A stretch of DNA of 45,692 nt, from NCBI GenBank assembly GCA_905235295.1, contig CAJOLF010000001.1:1-45692 (forward strand). The letters are read 5' to 3'. A model generated the notes under the pieces. That model made no database searches. It was given only the letters and a program-made list of their open reading frames with translations, and had not been told where the DNA came from. Below are positions 23,750 to 31,397 of this stretch, in pieces (positions within the stretch are counted from its first letter, which is position 1; the number at the start of each line of letters is the position of its first letter). The translations under genes and the position numbers were made by a program. The stretch is from an uncultured Ruminococcus sp. GTDB taxonomy: Bacteria; Bacillota; Clostridia; Oscillospirales; Acutalibacteraceae.

Positions 23750-24783
23750 TATACAAAAACAACTCCTTCGCTGCCCTCAATTACTCTGCCGAGCACAACA
23801 GCGTCCTCGCCGTTTTCTTTGAGAATGTCAATCGCCTTTCCTGCGTCGCTCTCGGCAACCGCGAGAACCATTCCGACGCCCATATTGAAGGTATTGAACA
23901 TATCGTGCTCGCTGATGCCTCCTACGCGCTGCATAAGATTGAAGATTGGAAGAACGGGAATATTGTCCTTTTTAATTTCAGCAGACATTCCTTCTTTGAG
24001 CATTCGGGGAATATTCTCATAAAAACCGCCTCCCGTGATGTGAGAAAGCGCCTTGACCTCAACCTGCTCCATAAGCGCCAAAACAGGCTTGACGTATATT
24101 TTGGTAGGAGTCAGCAGCGTTTCTCCGAGGGGCTTGTCAAGCTCGGGATAAGTATTGTTAATCGTATTTTCATCAATATCAAAAATCTTCCTGACCAGAG
24201 AAAAACCGTTTGAGTGAACGCCCGACGAGCGTAAGCCGATAAGAACGTCGCCCTGAGTAAGCTTTGAGCCGTCAATCATCTTGGGCTTGTCTGCGATTCC
24301 TACGCAAAAACCTGCCACGTCGTACTCATTCTCCGGCATAAGCCCCGGGTGCTCGGCGGTTTCTCCGCCGATTAACGCGCAGCCCGACTGAACGCAGCCC
24401 TCGGCAATACCCTCAACGATAGAAGCTACCTTTTCGGGAATATTTTTGCCGATTGCGATGTAGTCAAGGAAAAACAGCGGCTTTGCTCCGCAGCAGATTA
24501 CATCGTTAACGCACATTGCAACGGAGTCAATACCGATGGTGTTGTGCTTATCAAGCAAAAAAGCAAGCTTTATTTTGGTGCCTACTCCGTCGGTACCGCT
24601 GATTAAGACCGGCTCTTCCATTCCCTTGAAATCGGGAGCGAAAAGTCCGCCGAAGCCGCCGATTCCCGAAACAACGCCCGGAATATTGGTGCGAGCAACG
24701 TGCTTTTTCATCAGCTCAACCGATTTGTAGCCGGCAGTAATGTCAACGCCTGCCGCCTTGTAACTCTCTGAAAAGCTTTCCAT
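23749..24783 (-). CDS. purM: AIR synthetase (phosphoribosylformylglycinamidine cyclo-ligase)
   Basis: ATP-dependent ring closure of FGAM to AIR. Family blocks are YKAAGVDITAGYKSVELMK, ISGTDGVGTKIKLAF, GGETAEHPGLM and GLRSSGVHSNGFSLVRK, then ALSHITGGGFYENIPRML. The 344-aa length is standard. It lies 12 bases after purF and overlaps the purN start by one base. Confidence 0.97.
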   Translation of the reverse strand: MESFSESYKAAGVDITAGYKSVELMKKHVARTNIPGVVSGIGGFGGLFAPDFKGMEEPVLISGTDGVGTKIKLAFLLDKHNTIGIDSVAMCVNDVICCGAKPLFFLDYIAIGKNIPEKVASIVEGIAEGCVQSGCALIGGETAEHPGLMPENEYDVAGFCVGIADKPKMIDGSKLTQGDVLIGLRSSGVHSNGFSLVRKIFDIDENTINNTYPELDKPLGETLLTPTKIYVKPVLALMEQVEVKALSHITGGGFYENIPRMLKEGMSAEIKKDNIPVLPIFNLMQRVGGISEHDMFNTFNMGVGMVLAVAESDAGKAIDILKENGEDAVVLGRVIEGSEGVVFV

Positions 24784-24795
24784 AAAATTCCTCCG

Positions 24796-26244
24796 TTAAT
24801 TTTTGTTGATTTTATACGCGTATTTGTCCACAAAGAAGGTTGTCGGCACTTTCGCGCTGAATTCCTTGGTAAAGCAGCCGTCGCAAAGGTCAATGTCAGC
24901 GTCCTTTGCGATTTTTCTCAGGCTTTCCACGCTGAGATAGCCGAGCGTATCGGCGCCGATTTCTTCTCTGATTTGTTCTTTTGTCATTTTATTGGCTATT
25001 AGGTTTTCTTTGTCGTAAATATCAATTCCAAAATAGCAGGGGAATACAAACGGCGGAGAGCTGACGAGCATGTGCACCTCTTTTGCCCCCGCTTCTCTGA
25101 GCAGGTTTACAATGTGCTTGGAGGTTTCTCCCCTTATAATCGAATCGTCAATTACAATTATCCTTTTTCCCTCAACGTTGGATTTCAAGGCGGTGAGCTT
25201 TGTTTTCATCAGCCTGTTCTTTTTATCCATACCAGTGCCGACAATCCGACCTATGAATTTATTTTTCATAAATCCCATTCCGTAAGGAATTTTTGACGCT
25301 TTCGCGTAACCCTCGGCGGCAATTATGCCCGAATCGGGAACGCCGCAAACCATATCGGCTTCAATCGGATATTCCTTATAGAGGAGCTCGCCCGCTTTAA
25401 TACGCGCCGAATGAACGCTTACGCCGTCAATAACGCTGTCGGGGCGCGCAAGGTAAACATACTCAAAGATACAAAGAGAGGTCTTGACGGGCTCTGCTTC
25501 AAGCTGATATGTGTGGAAGCCGTCATCATCAACGACAACCATTTCTCCCGGCTTTACATCTCTGATAAACTTCGCTCCGATGCTGTCAAACACACAGCTT
25601 TCCGACGAAAAGACATAGCTGTTTTTCAGCTTGCCCATGCAAAGAGGACGAAAACCGTGTTTATCCCTGAACGCCATTAACCTTGACGGACCGCAGATTA
25701 CCGTTGAATAAGCGCCTTCAAGCTTTTTCATCGAGTTCAGCACAGCGTCCTCAAGGTTATCTGTCCGGCAGCGCTCGGTCGCGATTACATACGCCATCAG
25801 CTCGGCGTTTGAATTTGACTGAAAGATAGCGCCGCCGCGTTCAAGCTCCTTGCGGATTGACGGAAAGTTAGTGATTGAGCCGTTGCTTGAAATCGCGATT
25901 GAGCCCTCTTTATACCTTAAAACAAGCGGTTGATTTGCCGCCCGGTCAAGGCTTTGGTTTGCTGTAAAGCGGACGTGACCGACAGTGATTTTTCCGCTTT
26001 TAAGCTTTTCAAGCACCTTGGGCGTAAACACCTCGGATACCATTCCGAGCTCCTTGACCGTGGAAAAATTGCGGTCTGTATTAACCGTAATGCCCGCGCT
26101 GATTTGTCCGCGGTGCTGCAAGCTGTAAAGCGCGTCGTGGGTAATGGCGACGGTGTCAAGATTATCGTTATTATAAATTCCGAAAACTCCGCACTCGTCG
26201 TTCGCCTTATCAAGGCGCGAATCTATTTCTGCAAATTTTGTCAT
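24796..26244 (-). CDS. purF: Glutamine PRPP amidotransferase
   Basis: Committing step of purine synthesis: PRPP and glutamine give phosphoribosylamine. A 17-residue propeptide precedes the nucleophile Cys18 in NDECGVFGIY. The N-terminal glutaminase contains GQISAGI and FTANQSLDRAANQP; the C-terminal phosphoribosyltransferase has the PRPP loop RIIVIDDSIIRGETS. The Bacillus-type enzyme uses an Fe-S cluster, and the Cys residues in FPCYFGID and DLCDGCF fit that. The 482-aa length is normal. The start overlaps the purE stop as TAATG. Confidence 0.97.
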   Translation of the reverse strand: MTKFAEIDSRLDKANDECGVFGIYNNDNLDTVAITHDALYSLQHRGQISAGITVNTDRNFSTVKELGMVSEVFTPKVLEKLKSGKITVGHVRFTANQSLDRAANQPLVLRYKEGSIAISSNGSITNFPSIRKELERGGAIFQSNSNAELMAYVIATERCRTDNLEDAVLNSMKKLEGAYSTVICGPSRLMAFRDKHGFRPLCMGKLKNSYVFSSESCVFDSIGAKFIRDVKPGEMVVVDDDGFHTYQLEAEPVKTSLCIFEYVYLARPDSVIDGVSVHSARIKAGELLYKEYPIEADMVCGVPDSGIIAAEGYAKASKIPYGMGFMKNKFIGRIVGTGMDKKNRLMKTKLTALKSNVEGKRIIVIDDSIIRGETSKHIVNLLREAGAKEVHMLVSSPPFVFPCYFGIDIYDKENLIANKMTKEQIREEIGADTLGYLSVESLRKIAKDADIDLCDGCFTKEFSAKVPTTFFVDKYAYKINKN

Positions 26245-26741
26245 TAAAGCTCTGCCACCTTAGTCTGCATTGCCTTGTCCTTTTCGGCAACGCCTTTTTC
26301 CATTTCGGTTTTCATATCCTCAAGCTTTTGAGCCAAAGCGTCGTCGGAAAGCGCCAGCATTTCCACCGCGAGAATAGCGGCGTTAGCGGCTCCGTCAACT
26401 GCGACTGTCGCAACGGGAATACCAGTGGGCATCATAACCGTCGCCAAAAGCGCGTCCATACCGTCAAGCTGAGCGGATTTGCAGGGGATTCCGATTACGG
26501 GAAGCGTGGTTTTTGCCGCCAAAACACCCGCAAGGTGAGCCGCCATTCCCGCTGCCGCTATGATTACTCCAAAGCCGTTTTCCTTTGCGCCTGAGGCAAA
26601 GCTCATAGCCGCGTCGGGAGTTCTGTGCGCGCTCATTACGTGAACCTCGTACGGAACGTCAAACTCTTTAAGCTTTTTTACCGCCTTTGAAACTACGGGA
26701 AAATCGCTGTCAGAACCCATTATTACTGCTACTTTTTTCAT
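26244..26741 (-). CDS. purE: N5-CAIR mutase
   Basis: Class I PurE, rearranging N5-CAIR to CAIR. The N-terminus KKVAVIMGSDSDFPVV and the segment VHVMSAHRTPDAA contain the active-site Ser and His. AAGMAAHLAGVLAAKT and the later IPVATVAV are also typical. The 165-aa length is normal. It is the first gene of the seven-gene purine operon, after an 85-base leader with a GC-rich hairpin. No purK is adjacent. An AAGGGG binding site lies upstream of the ATG. Confidence 0.97.
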   Translation of the reverse strand: MKKVAVIMGSDSDFPVVSKAVKKLKEFDVPYEVHVMSAHRTPDAAMSFASGAKENGFGVIIAAAGMAAHLAGVLAAKTTLPVIGIPCKSAQLDGMDALLATVMMPTGIPVATVAVDGAANAAILAVEMLALSDDALAQKLEDMKTEMEKGVAEKDKAMQTKVAEL

Positions 26742-26801
26742 ATTGAATCCCCTTTTTTAACATTTTTTATTAATGTATATTTTACATTATCAAAGTCACT
26801 A

Positions 26802-26819
26802 CGTCGGCAGGCGCCGACG
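26802..26819 (-). promoter_or_regulatory. GC-rich hairpin in the purine operon leader
   Basis: Perfect 7-bp stem CGTCGGC/GCCGACG with a 4-base loop, close to the expected transcript 5' end. It has no T tract. It does not resemble the purine or PRPP riboswitches, and no PurBox pair was recognised. It may simply protect the 5' end. Confidence 0.45.
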
Positions 26820-26833
26820 GTTATACACAACTC

Positions 26834-26862
26834 ATTATATAAAAAATCAAATGAAATTTCAA
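26834..26862 (-). promoter_or_regulatory. Sigma-A promoter of the purine operon
   Basis: Minus strand TTGAAA (26857-26862), 17-base spacer, TATAAT (26834-26839). Initiation near 26827 gives an 85-base leader before purE. Confidence 0.8.
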
Positions 26863-26891
26863 TAGCGTAAAAGAATTATAAATACATAACA

Positions 26892-26923
26892 GAAAAAAAC
26901 ACAGGACAAAAGCTGTCCTGTGT
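26892..26923 (-). terminator. Terminator of the nfeD-SPFH-PF06541 operon
   Basis: Perfect 10-bp stem ACACAGGACA/TGTCCTGTGT with a 5-base loop, followed on the minus strand by TTTTTTTC. Confidence 0.92.
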
Positions 26924-26924
26924 A

Positions 26925-26949
26925 ATACTATAATCAAATAAAATCATTA
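26925..26949 (-). repeat. Family A terminal fragment (25 bp)
   Basis: The reverse complement reads TGATTTTATTTGATTATAGTAT, differing from the right end of family A at two positions. It lies between a stop codon, which it overlaps, and the terminator hairpin. Confidence 0.6.
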
Positions 26950-28389
26950 TTTGGCGTTCCCTGCGTTACCGGAATTAGTCTCTAACTCTTCAAGGCTTTC
27001 CGAATCGCGCATGTGCGGAAACAGCAGCTTCATACGCTGATCGTCAAAGCGTTCGTCAAGGTATTCCTCAAAAACATTTGACGCGGGTACTTTCTCTATG
27101 CGCTGATTCCAGCGATAAATTGCGGCAACGGTCATAAATCCGTCATAGATTGCCAATATGAAAACCACAAGCAATATTACAGAGCCTTGTTTTTTCGGTA
27201 TTTTTTCAATCAGCCTTGAAGCCATAGGATAAAGATACCTTATCCAGATAAGCCCCAAAAAGCCCCAAAAGCAGGCGAACAGCAGACAGGTTCTGCCGCC
27301 GATATTTAAGGGATAATCGCTGTAATCCCATGAAACGGTGCCCAAAAAGGTTTCCTGTCCCCAAGAGCAAATATACTCAAAAAACGCGCCGAGCAAACCG
27401 CCGATGATAAAAACAAGCGTATCGCTGAGCTTATACATCTTGTACAAAACAATCGTTAAAAGCACAGCTCCGCCGCCGTAAACAGGTATAAACGGTCCGT
27501 AAACCACGCCGACGCGAAATTCAAAATGCCCTTCCGTAACCAAAGCGTAAACCGTTTCAATACAGGTTCCGACAAATGAACCGATGACGAAAAGAATGAA
27601 AAGCTTTGAAAAGCAAAGACCAGAGGCAAACGGCTTATCCTCTTTATTCTCATAAACCGCGGTAAACTGCTTTTTGTTTTCTTCCTTTAACTTGTTAAGC
27701 TTGGCTTTGAGCTGCTTAATATATGCGGTGTGCTTTAGCTCGGGAAACGCCGTTACCAATCTTTTTCTGAGAATACTGTCGGCGAATATTTTGTTATAGT
27801 TTTCCTCAAGCTCAACAAGCTCTTCTTCCTTAATGTTATCGCTGAGAAGCTTCGTGTTGTTAATCAGCGTATTAACGCGTTTTTTCAGCCTGAAAACCGT
27901 GACTAAAGAAAGCGCAAAGTCAATCAAAATTAAAACGGCGATTGACAGCGAGATAATTATACTTAAAAATTCGGGAATCATCCCGACAAAAAGTAAAATT
28001 GCAGGTATAATAACCCTTACCGAGCATACGCCGCCGACTCCCAAAAGCAGAGCGTACGGCAGCGTGATAAAGCTACCGATGTTAAAGCGCATTGAGGAAT
28101 AGTCCCACGGCTTGCAGCTTAGGATTTTTTCTCCGATTAACCCTGAAATAACCATAAAGAAAGACAGCAGCAGAGCGGAGCCTATAAAAATTATAAAAAT
28201 ATTATCGGTCAGTGGTTGAAAAATAAGGTAGCATATCAACGCTCCAGCGCCGTAAGTAGAACAAAAGGGCAGAGTTAAAAATCCCTTGCTGTAAAACTTA
28301 CCTTCGCCTATAAAGTGGTAAAAGCAACTGAACAGCCACCCTAAAAAAGATACTATTAAAAAGCACCACAGAAGATTTATCCAGTACAA
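26947..28389 (-). CDS. PF06541-type membrane protein with two domain copies
   Basis: Polytopic membrane protein of the family labelled putative ABC-transporter type IV (CmpB), whose function is not established. Two homologous halves are visible: SFLGWLFSCFYHFIGEGKF with FLTLPFCSTYGAGALICYL, and GSFVGTCIETVYALVTEGHF with GVVYGPFIPVYGGGAVLL. A charged, probably coiled segment of about 90 residues joins them. The tracked start (28455) would overlap the SPFH gene by 53 bases and has no binding site. I prefer TTG at 28389 behind AGGTGATTTT, the same start context as spoIVB, giving 480 aa and a 13-base gap. It is last in the nfeD-SPFH operon, suggesting a membrane-organisation role, which is inference. 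Confidence 0.82.
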   Translation of the reverse strand: MYWINLLWCFLIVSFLGWLFSCFYHFIGEGKFYSKGFLTLPFCSTYGAGALICYLIFQPLTDNIFIIFIGSALLLSFFMVISGLIGEKILSCKPWDYSSMRFNIGSFITLPYALLLGVGGVCSVRVIIPAILLFVGMIPEFLSIIISLSIAVLILIDFALSLVTVFRLKKRVNTLINNTKLLSDNIKEEELVELEENYNKIFADSILRKRLVTAFPELKHTAYIKQLKAKLNKLKEENKKQFTAVYENKEDKPFASGLCFSKLFILFVIGSFVGTCIETVYALVTEGHFEFRVGVVYGPFIPVYGGGAVLLTIVLYKMYKLSDTLVFIIGGLLGAFFEYICSWGQETFLGTVSWDYSDYPLNIGGRTCLLFACFWGFLGLIWIRYLYPMASRLIEKIPKKQGSVILLVVFILAIYDGFMTVAAIYRWNQRIEKVPASNVFEEYLDERFDDQRMKLLFPHMRDSESLEELETNSGNAGNAK

Positions 28390-28402
28390 AAAATCACCTA
28401 AA

Positions 28403-29311
28403 TTACTTGCTTTCGTCCTTCCAGATTTCCTTGATTGCAGCGACGTTGCCCGCAAGCCCCTGAATGTCGGACGGAATGATTATCTTGGTCGCCTGTCCGT
28501 CGGCTGCCTTTCCGAACGCCTCAAGACTCTTCAACTGAATGATTTTATCGGTCGGCGCTGCTTCGTTGAGCATTTTAAGTGCGTCGGCGTTAGCCTTTTG
28601 AACCGTCAAAATCGCCTCTGCCTCACCCTGAGCCTCACGAATTTTTTGCTCCTTTACCGCGTCGGCTTTAAGAATAGCGGATTCCTTCAAGCCCTCGGCA
28701 ACAAGAATCTGACTGCGCTTTTCGCCCTCGGCGTCAAGGATTCTCGCGCGTCTTTCGCGCTCCGCCTTCATCTGCTTTTCCATCGCGTCCTGAATTTCGC
28801 GCGGCGGAAGGATGTTTTTCAGCTCAACTCTGATTACCCTGATTCCCCAGGCGTCGGTTGCTTCGTCAAGAATAATCCTGATTTTGTCGTTGATTGTATC
28901 GCGCGAGGTGAGAGTGTTGTCAAGCTCCAAATCGCCGATGATGTTTCTCAGGGTTGTGGCGGTCAGGTTTTCAATCGCGCTAAGCGGACGCTCAACACCG
29001 TAGGTGTAAAGCTTAGGATCGGTAATTTCAAAATATACAACCGTGTCAATTTGCATTGTTACGTTATCCCTTGTGATTACAGGCTGAGGCGGAAAATCCA
29101 CTACCTGCTCTTTGAGAGATACTTTTTTAGAGATTCTGTCAATAAACGGAACCTTTAGATGCAATCCCGTTTCCCATGTTGAATGATAGGTTCCCAAGCG
29201 CTCGATTACGTATGCGTGCGCCTGAGGAACGATTTTGATATTGCGAACAATTAAAATCAAAATTATCAAAGCGATAATACAAATAACCGCAATTCCTATA
29301 AATGCTCCCAT
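28403..29311 (-). CDS. SPFH/Band 7 membrane protein (stomatin-like, QmcA type)
   Basis: One N-terminal helix (IGIAVICIIALIILILIV) anchors a cytoplasmic or peripheral SPFH domain: VPQAHAYVIERLGTY, DFPPQPVITRDNVTM, VYFEITDP and LRNIIGDLELDNTLTSRD are family hallmarks. A long Ala/Glu/Arg-rich coiled coil follows (MEKQMKAERERRARILDAEG) and then a short hydrophobic-poor tail. The 302-aa length is standard. These proteins form membrane microdomain scaffolds. Its ATG overlaps the nfeD stop (TAATG), and SPFH-NfeD pairing is a widely conserved arrangement. Confidence 0.94.
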   Translation of the reverse strand: MGAFIGIAVICIIALIILILIVRNIKIVPQAHAYVIERLGTYHSTWETGLHLKVPFIDRISKKVSLKEQVVDFPPQPVITRDNVTMQIDTVVYFEITDPKLYTYGVERPLSAIENLTATTLRNIIGDLELDNTLTSRDTINDKIRIILDEATDAWGIRVIRVELKNILPPREIQDAMEKQMKAERERRARILDAEGEKRSQILVAEGLKESAILKADAVKEQKIREAQGEAEAILTVQKANADALKMLNEAAPTDKIIQLKSLEAFGKAADGQATKIIIPSDIQGLAGNVAAIKEIWKDESK

Positions 29312-29757
29312 TATTTTTCCTCCTTTACCGGCTCTACAATCAGCTTAACTCCGTCGATTGAAAGAACCTTTACTTTTGAATTTTTAGTAACCGGAGCGAA
29401 GTCTGACCTTGCGCTCCAGATTTCTCCGTTAATCTTTACCTGTCCGACGTCCTGATTTGAAAGTATATCGGCAATAACTACACCGGTCTGTCCAATCAGC
29501 CTGTCGGCGTTGGTGCTTACGTTTTTTGTTTTTTTCAGTAATTTTTTTGCAAGAGGTCTTGTAATTATCAGCGAAGCTGCGGTAAACGCGAGAAATACAA
29601 CAACCTGAATAAAAATACTCGGCGTAAAAATAGTTGTGATTGCCGCGGCAACCGCGCCGATTACAAACCAAATTGACACAAGCTGAGTTGTGGCGGCTTC
29701 ACAAACTGCCATTATTACAGCAAAGACAATCCATATAAAAGGCATCAATTCTTCCAT
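29311..29757 (-). CDS. NfeD-family membrane protein
   Basis: Short NfeD protein: two to three helices (WIVFAVIMAVCEAAT, SIWFVIGAVAAAITTIF, IFIQVVVFLAFTAASLII) followed by a soluble OB-fold domain from about residue 85 (LIGQTGVVIADI, GQVKINGEIWSARSD). It is thought to work with the SPFH partner encoded next. I use the ATG at 29757 (MEELMPF) because AAAGGAGAGG stands 4-5 bases upstream. The tracked start at 29796 would lie almost on the transcription start. Confidence 0.92.
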   Translation of the reverse strand: MEELMPFIWIVFAVIMAVCEAATTQLVSIWFVIGAVAAAITTIFTPSIFIQVVVFLAFTAASLIITRPLAKKLLKKTKNVSTNADRLIGQTGVVIADILSNQDVGQVKINGEIWSARSDFAPVTKNSKVKVLSIDGVKLIVEPVKEEK

Positions 29758-29778
29758 AATACCTCTCCTTTCCCCTAT

Positions 29779-29807
29779 ATAATAACACAACAACATTATT
29801 CAGTCAA
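29779..29807 (-). promoter_or_regulatory. Sigma-A promoter of the nfeD operon
   Basis: Minus strand TTGACT (29802-29807), 17-base spacer, TATTAT (29779-29784). Initiation near 29772 leaves about 15 bases before the ATG at 29757, enough only for the binding site. Confidence 0.75.
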
Positions 29808-29841
29808 TTTTTAAATATTACTACACTTTTTAAATATTATG

Positions 29842-29856
29842 TGCTATAATATAGCA
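29842..29856 (+). promoter_or_regulatory. Extended -10 promoter with overlapping 15-bp dyad before the DUF4364 gene
   Basis: TGCTATAAT gives a TATAAT (29845-29850) with the extended TGn motif; the -35 region is poor. The same bases form the perfect dyad TGCTATA-A-TATAGCA, a possible operator. Confidence 0.55.
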
Positions 29857-29890
29857 TATATAAAAAAATAATTCATTTGCGGGTGATTAT

Positions 29891-30496
29891 ATGCTGTTTA
29901 ATACATTTGACGAGGGAATCGCTCCCGGCGGGCTCAGGAGCAAATATGAAATTAAAACGCTGATTTGTTATCTTTATTATTCTGTAAGAGAAAATATGAG
30001 CAGAAGCCTGATAATTGAGGCAATACGCGAGGACGAGCTCGCAAACTTTTTTGAGGTAAGCGCGGCGTTTGACGAGCTTGTCGGCGACAACAACCTTATC
30101 AAGGGCGGAGAAATTGACGGAGAACCCACCTATTCCCTCAGCGAGAACGGAAAAATGATTGCCGAACAGCTTGACACTACCCTTGCCTATTCGGTTAAGG
30201 AAAAGGCGCTCAAATGCGCGCTAAAGCTCCTTGCGGAAAGGAAAACCGAGAGAGAAAATTTTGTTAATATCAATCATACCGAAAACGGCTACGAGGTTGA
30301 GTGCACGGTTTCGGGCGGAGAGCTTGATTTGCTTTCTTTCAGGCTTTACGCGCCCGAGCTTGAACAGGCAGAGATTATTAAAAAGAGCTTTTTGAGCTAC
30401 CCGTCAACCGTATATAAAACCATGCTCGCGCTGATGACCAAGGACAGAGATAACGTCGGAGAAGCGCTTGAAGAGGTTTACGGTCAAATTGATTGA
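29891..30496 (+). CDS. DUF4364 family protein
   Basis: A conserved Firmicutes protein of unknown function. FDEGIAPGGLRSKYEIKTLICYLYYSV is a typical opening, and the first 90 residues have the helix pattern of a winged-helix DNA-binding domain (ELANFFEVSAAFDELVGDNNLI, then a beta-wing GEPTYSLSENG). The rest is a mixed domain without recognised motif. It is 201 aa, soluble, and transcribed alone with a good terminator. A transcription-factor role is plausible from the fold-like pattern only. A perfect dyad over its own -10 would fit autoregulation. Confidence 0.85.
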   Translation: MLFNTFDEGIAPGGLRSKYEIKTLICYLYYSVRENMSRSLIIEAIREDELANFFEVSAAFDELVGDNNLIKGGEIDGEPTYSLSENGKMIAEQLDTTLAYSVKEKALKCALKLLAERKTERENFVNINHTENGYEVECTVSGGELDLLSFRLYAPELEQAEIIKKSFLSYPSTVYKTMLALMTKDRDNVGEALEEVYGQID

Positions 30497-30509
30497 TTAT
30501 AAAAATTCA

Positions 30510-30537
30510 GCACTGCCGTTTTTGGCAGTGCTTTTTT
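30510..30537 (+). terminator. Terminator of the DUF4364 gene
   Basis: Perfect 8-bp stem GCACTGCC/GGCAGTGC with loop GTTTTT, then TTTTTT. Confidence 0.93.
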
Positions 30538-30601
30538 GTTGAAAATATTTTTGAGCAGTAAAAGCCGCGGTTAATCTTATACCGCAAAAATCAGGTCAAA
30601 A

Positions 30602-30862
30602 TCAGAAAAAAAGGTTAAGTACAAGCATCAGCGTTACCCCGGGCACTCCGCCGATTACCGACACAAGAAACGACAGCAGGCTGACGGGTACGCTTACATT
30701 TGTAAAGCCGGAGGTCAGATTTACCGCCAAAAGAGTTAAAAATCCGATTATCATAGACAGCAGCGCGCTTTTCATCGGGTGCTTTTTGTGAGAAGAATAA
30801 TGAATTAAAGAAAACAAAACAAAGCATCCAAGCAAAACCGCCGCAATTCCCCACCAAGGCAT
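30602..30862 (-). CDS. bofA: BofA-like pro-sigma-K processing inhibitor
   Basis: Small membrane protein of 86 aa with hydrophobic segments near 5-20, 33-50 and 58-86. The C-terminal VIGGVPGVTLMLVLNLFF is the BofA family signature (GxPGV...LN). In Bacillus, BofA holds the SpoIVFB protease inactive in the outer forespore membrane until SpoIVB acts. A spoIVB gene is present about 12 kb away in this window. A GGAGATG site precedes the ATG. It is transcribed alone, downstream of repeats of both families. The function may differ in clostridia that lack SpoIVFB. Confidence 0.82.
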   Translation of the reverse strand: MPWWGIAAVLLGCFVLFSLIHYSSHKKHPMKSALLSMIIGFLTLLAVNLTSGFTNVSVPVSLLSFLVSVIGGVPGVTLMLVLNLFF

Positions 30863-30911
30863 ATTAACATCTCCGATTTATAATATCGCCGGTGAGGCAG
30901 GCTCGTCACAG

Positions 30912-30940
30912 CCGATGTCAAGCGAGCTTGCATCGGGCTT
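30912..30940 (+). repeat. Family B repeat fused to a family A end
   Basis: CCGATGTCAAGC-GA-GCTTGCATCGG (30912-30936) folds into the same bulged 11-bp hairpin as at 9814-9838. It is followed by GCTTTGC and runs directly into a family A end. Confidence 0.7.
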
Positions 30941-30943
30941 TGC

Positions 30944-30967
30944 AAGGATTTTATTTGATAATAGTAT
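30944..30967 (+). repeat. Family A terminal fragment (24 bp)
   Basis: Reads AAGGATTTTATTTGATAATA then GTAT, identical to the right end of the 13976-14031 copy. It lies just downstream of the secG terminator. Confidence 0.75.
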
Positions 30968-30972
30968 AAAAT

Positions 30973-31004
30973 AAAAAAAACAGACCGCCGATCACCGACG
31001 GTCT
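30973..31004 (-). terminator. Terminator of secG
   Basis: Stem AGACCG..CGG/CCG..CGGTCT with one mismatch, followed on the minus strand by GTTTTTTTTATTTT. Confidence 0.88.
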
Positions 31005-31033
31005 ATTATATGCTTTAAGATAAAAAGTTATGC

Positions 31034-31288
31034 TTAGCCCAAAAGTCCGAAATAGGAAAGCGTGTTAAGAGCGATTACAAAGGCAACAAATACAGCGGCA
31101 AAAACCTTTGTCCAGCGCGAAAGGAACGCGTCGATTGAACGTGCCTTGTTCTTTGAAAAATAAGAATCAGCCGCGCCTGTTACAACGCCGAGCCCCTGCT
31201 GGTTGCCTTCCTGTAAGATGATAATTACAATAATAGCTATTGATACTAACGCGAGTAAAATTCCGAGAATATATCCAAATGCGTTCAT
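31034..31288 (-). CDS. secG: Preprotein translocase subunit SecG
   Basis: Small non-essential subunit of the SecYEG channel. Two helices (ILGILLALVSIAIIVIIIL and VFAAVFVAFVIALNTLSYF) are joined by a loop with the family signature QEGNQQGLGVVTGAADSYF. The 84-aa length is normal. AGGGAGAT precedes the ATG. It has its own promoter 109 bases after parC and a strong terminator. Confidence 0.93.
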   Translation of the reverse strand: MNAFGYILGILLALVSIAIIVIIILQEGNQQGLGVVTGAADSYFSKNKARSIDAFLSRWTKVFAAVFVAFVIALNTLSYFGLLG

Positions 31289-31344
31289 TAATTTATCTCC
31301 CTTTCTTTTGCGAAATTCGCCTTTAATTCTAATTCAACTTAATT

Positions 31345-31373
31345 ATATTACCATATAATTATCACTTTTGCAA
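31345..31373 (-). promoter_or_regulatory. Promoter of secG
   Basis: Minus strand TTGCAA (31368-31373), 17-base spacer, TAATAT (31345-31350) with an extended TGG just before it. Leader of about 50 bases. Confidence 0.7.
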
Positions 31374-31397
31374 GTGTTTTTTTACATTTTTCTAAAC

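Noticed and set aside
26742-26830. Purine riboswitch upstream of purE
   Set aside because: No three-way junction core or conserved loop bases; only a simple hairpin is present.
30863-30930. TTGACA on the minus strand inside family B as a bofA promoter
   Set aside because: Spacing to the nearest TATTAT is about 30 bases, too long for a promoter.
31361-31388. Terminator CACTTTTGCAAGTG followed by T7 on the + strand
   Set aside because: No + strand gene ends here, and its left arm is within the secG promoter -35; likely chance in AT-rich DNA.
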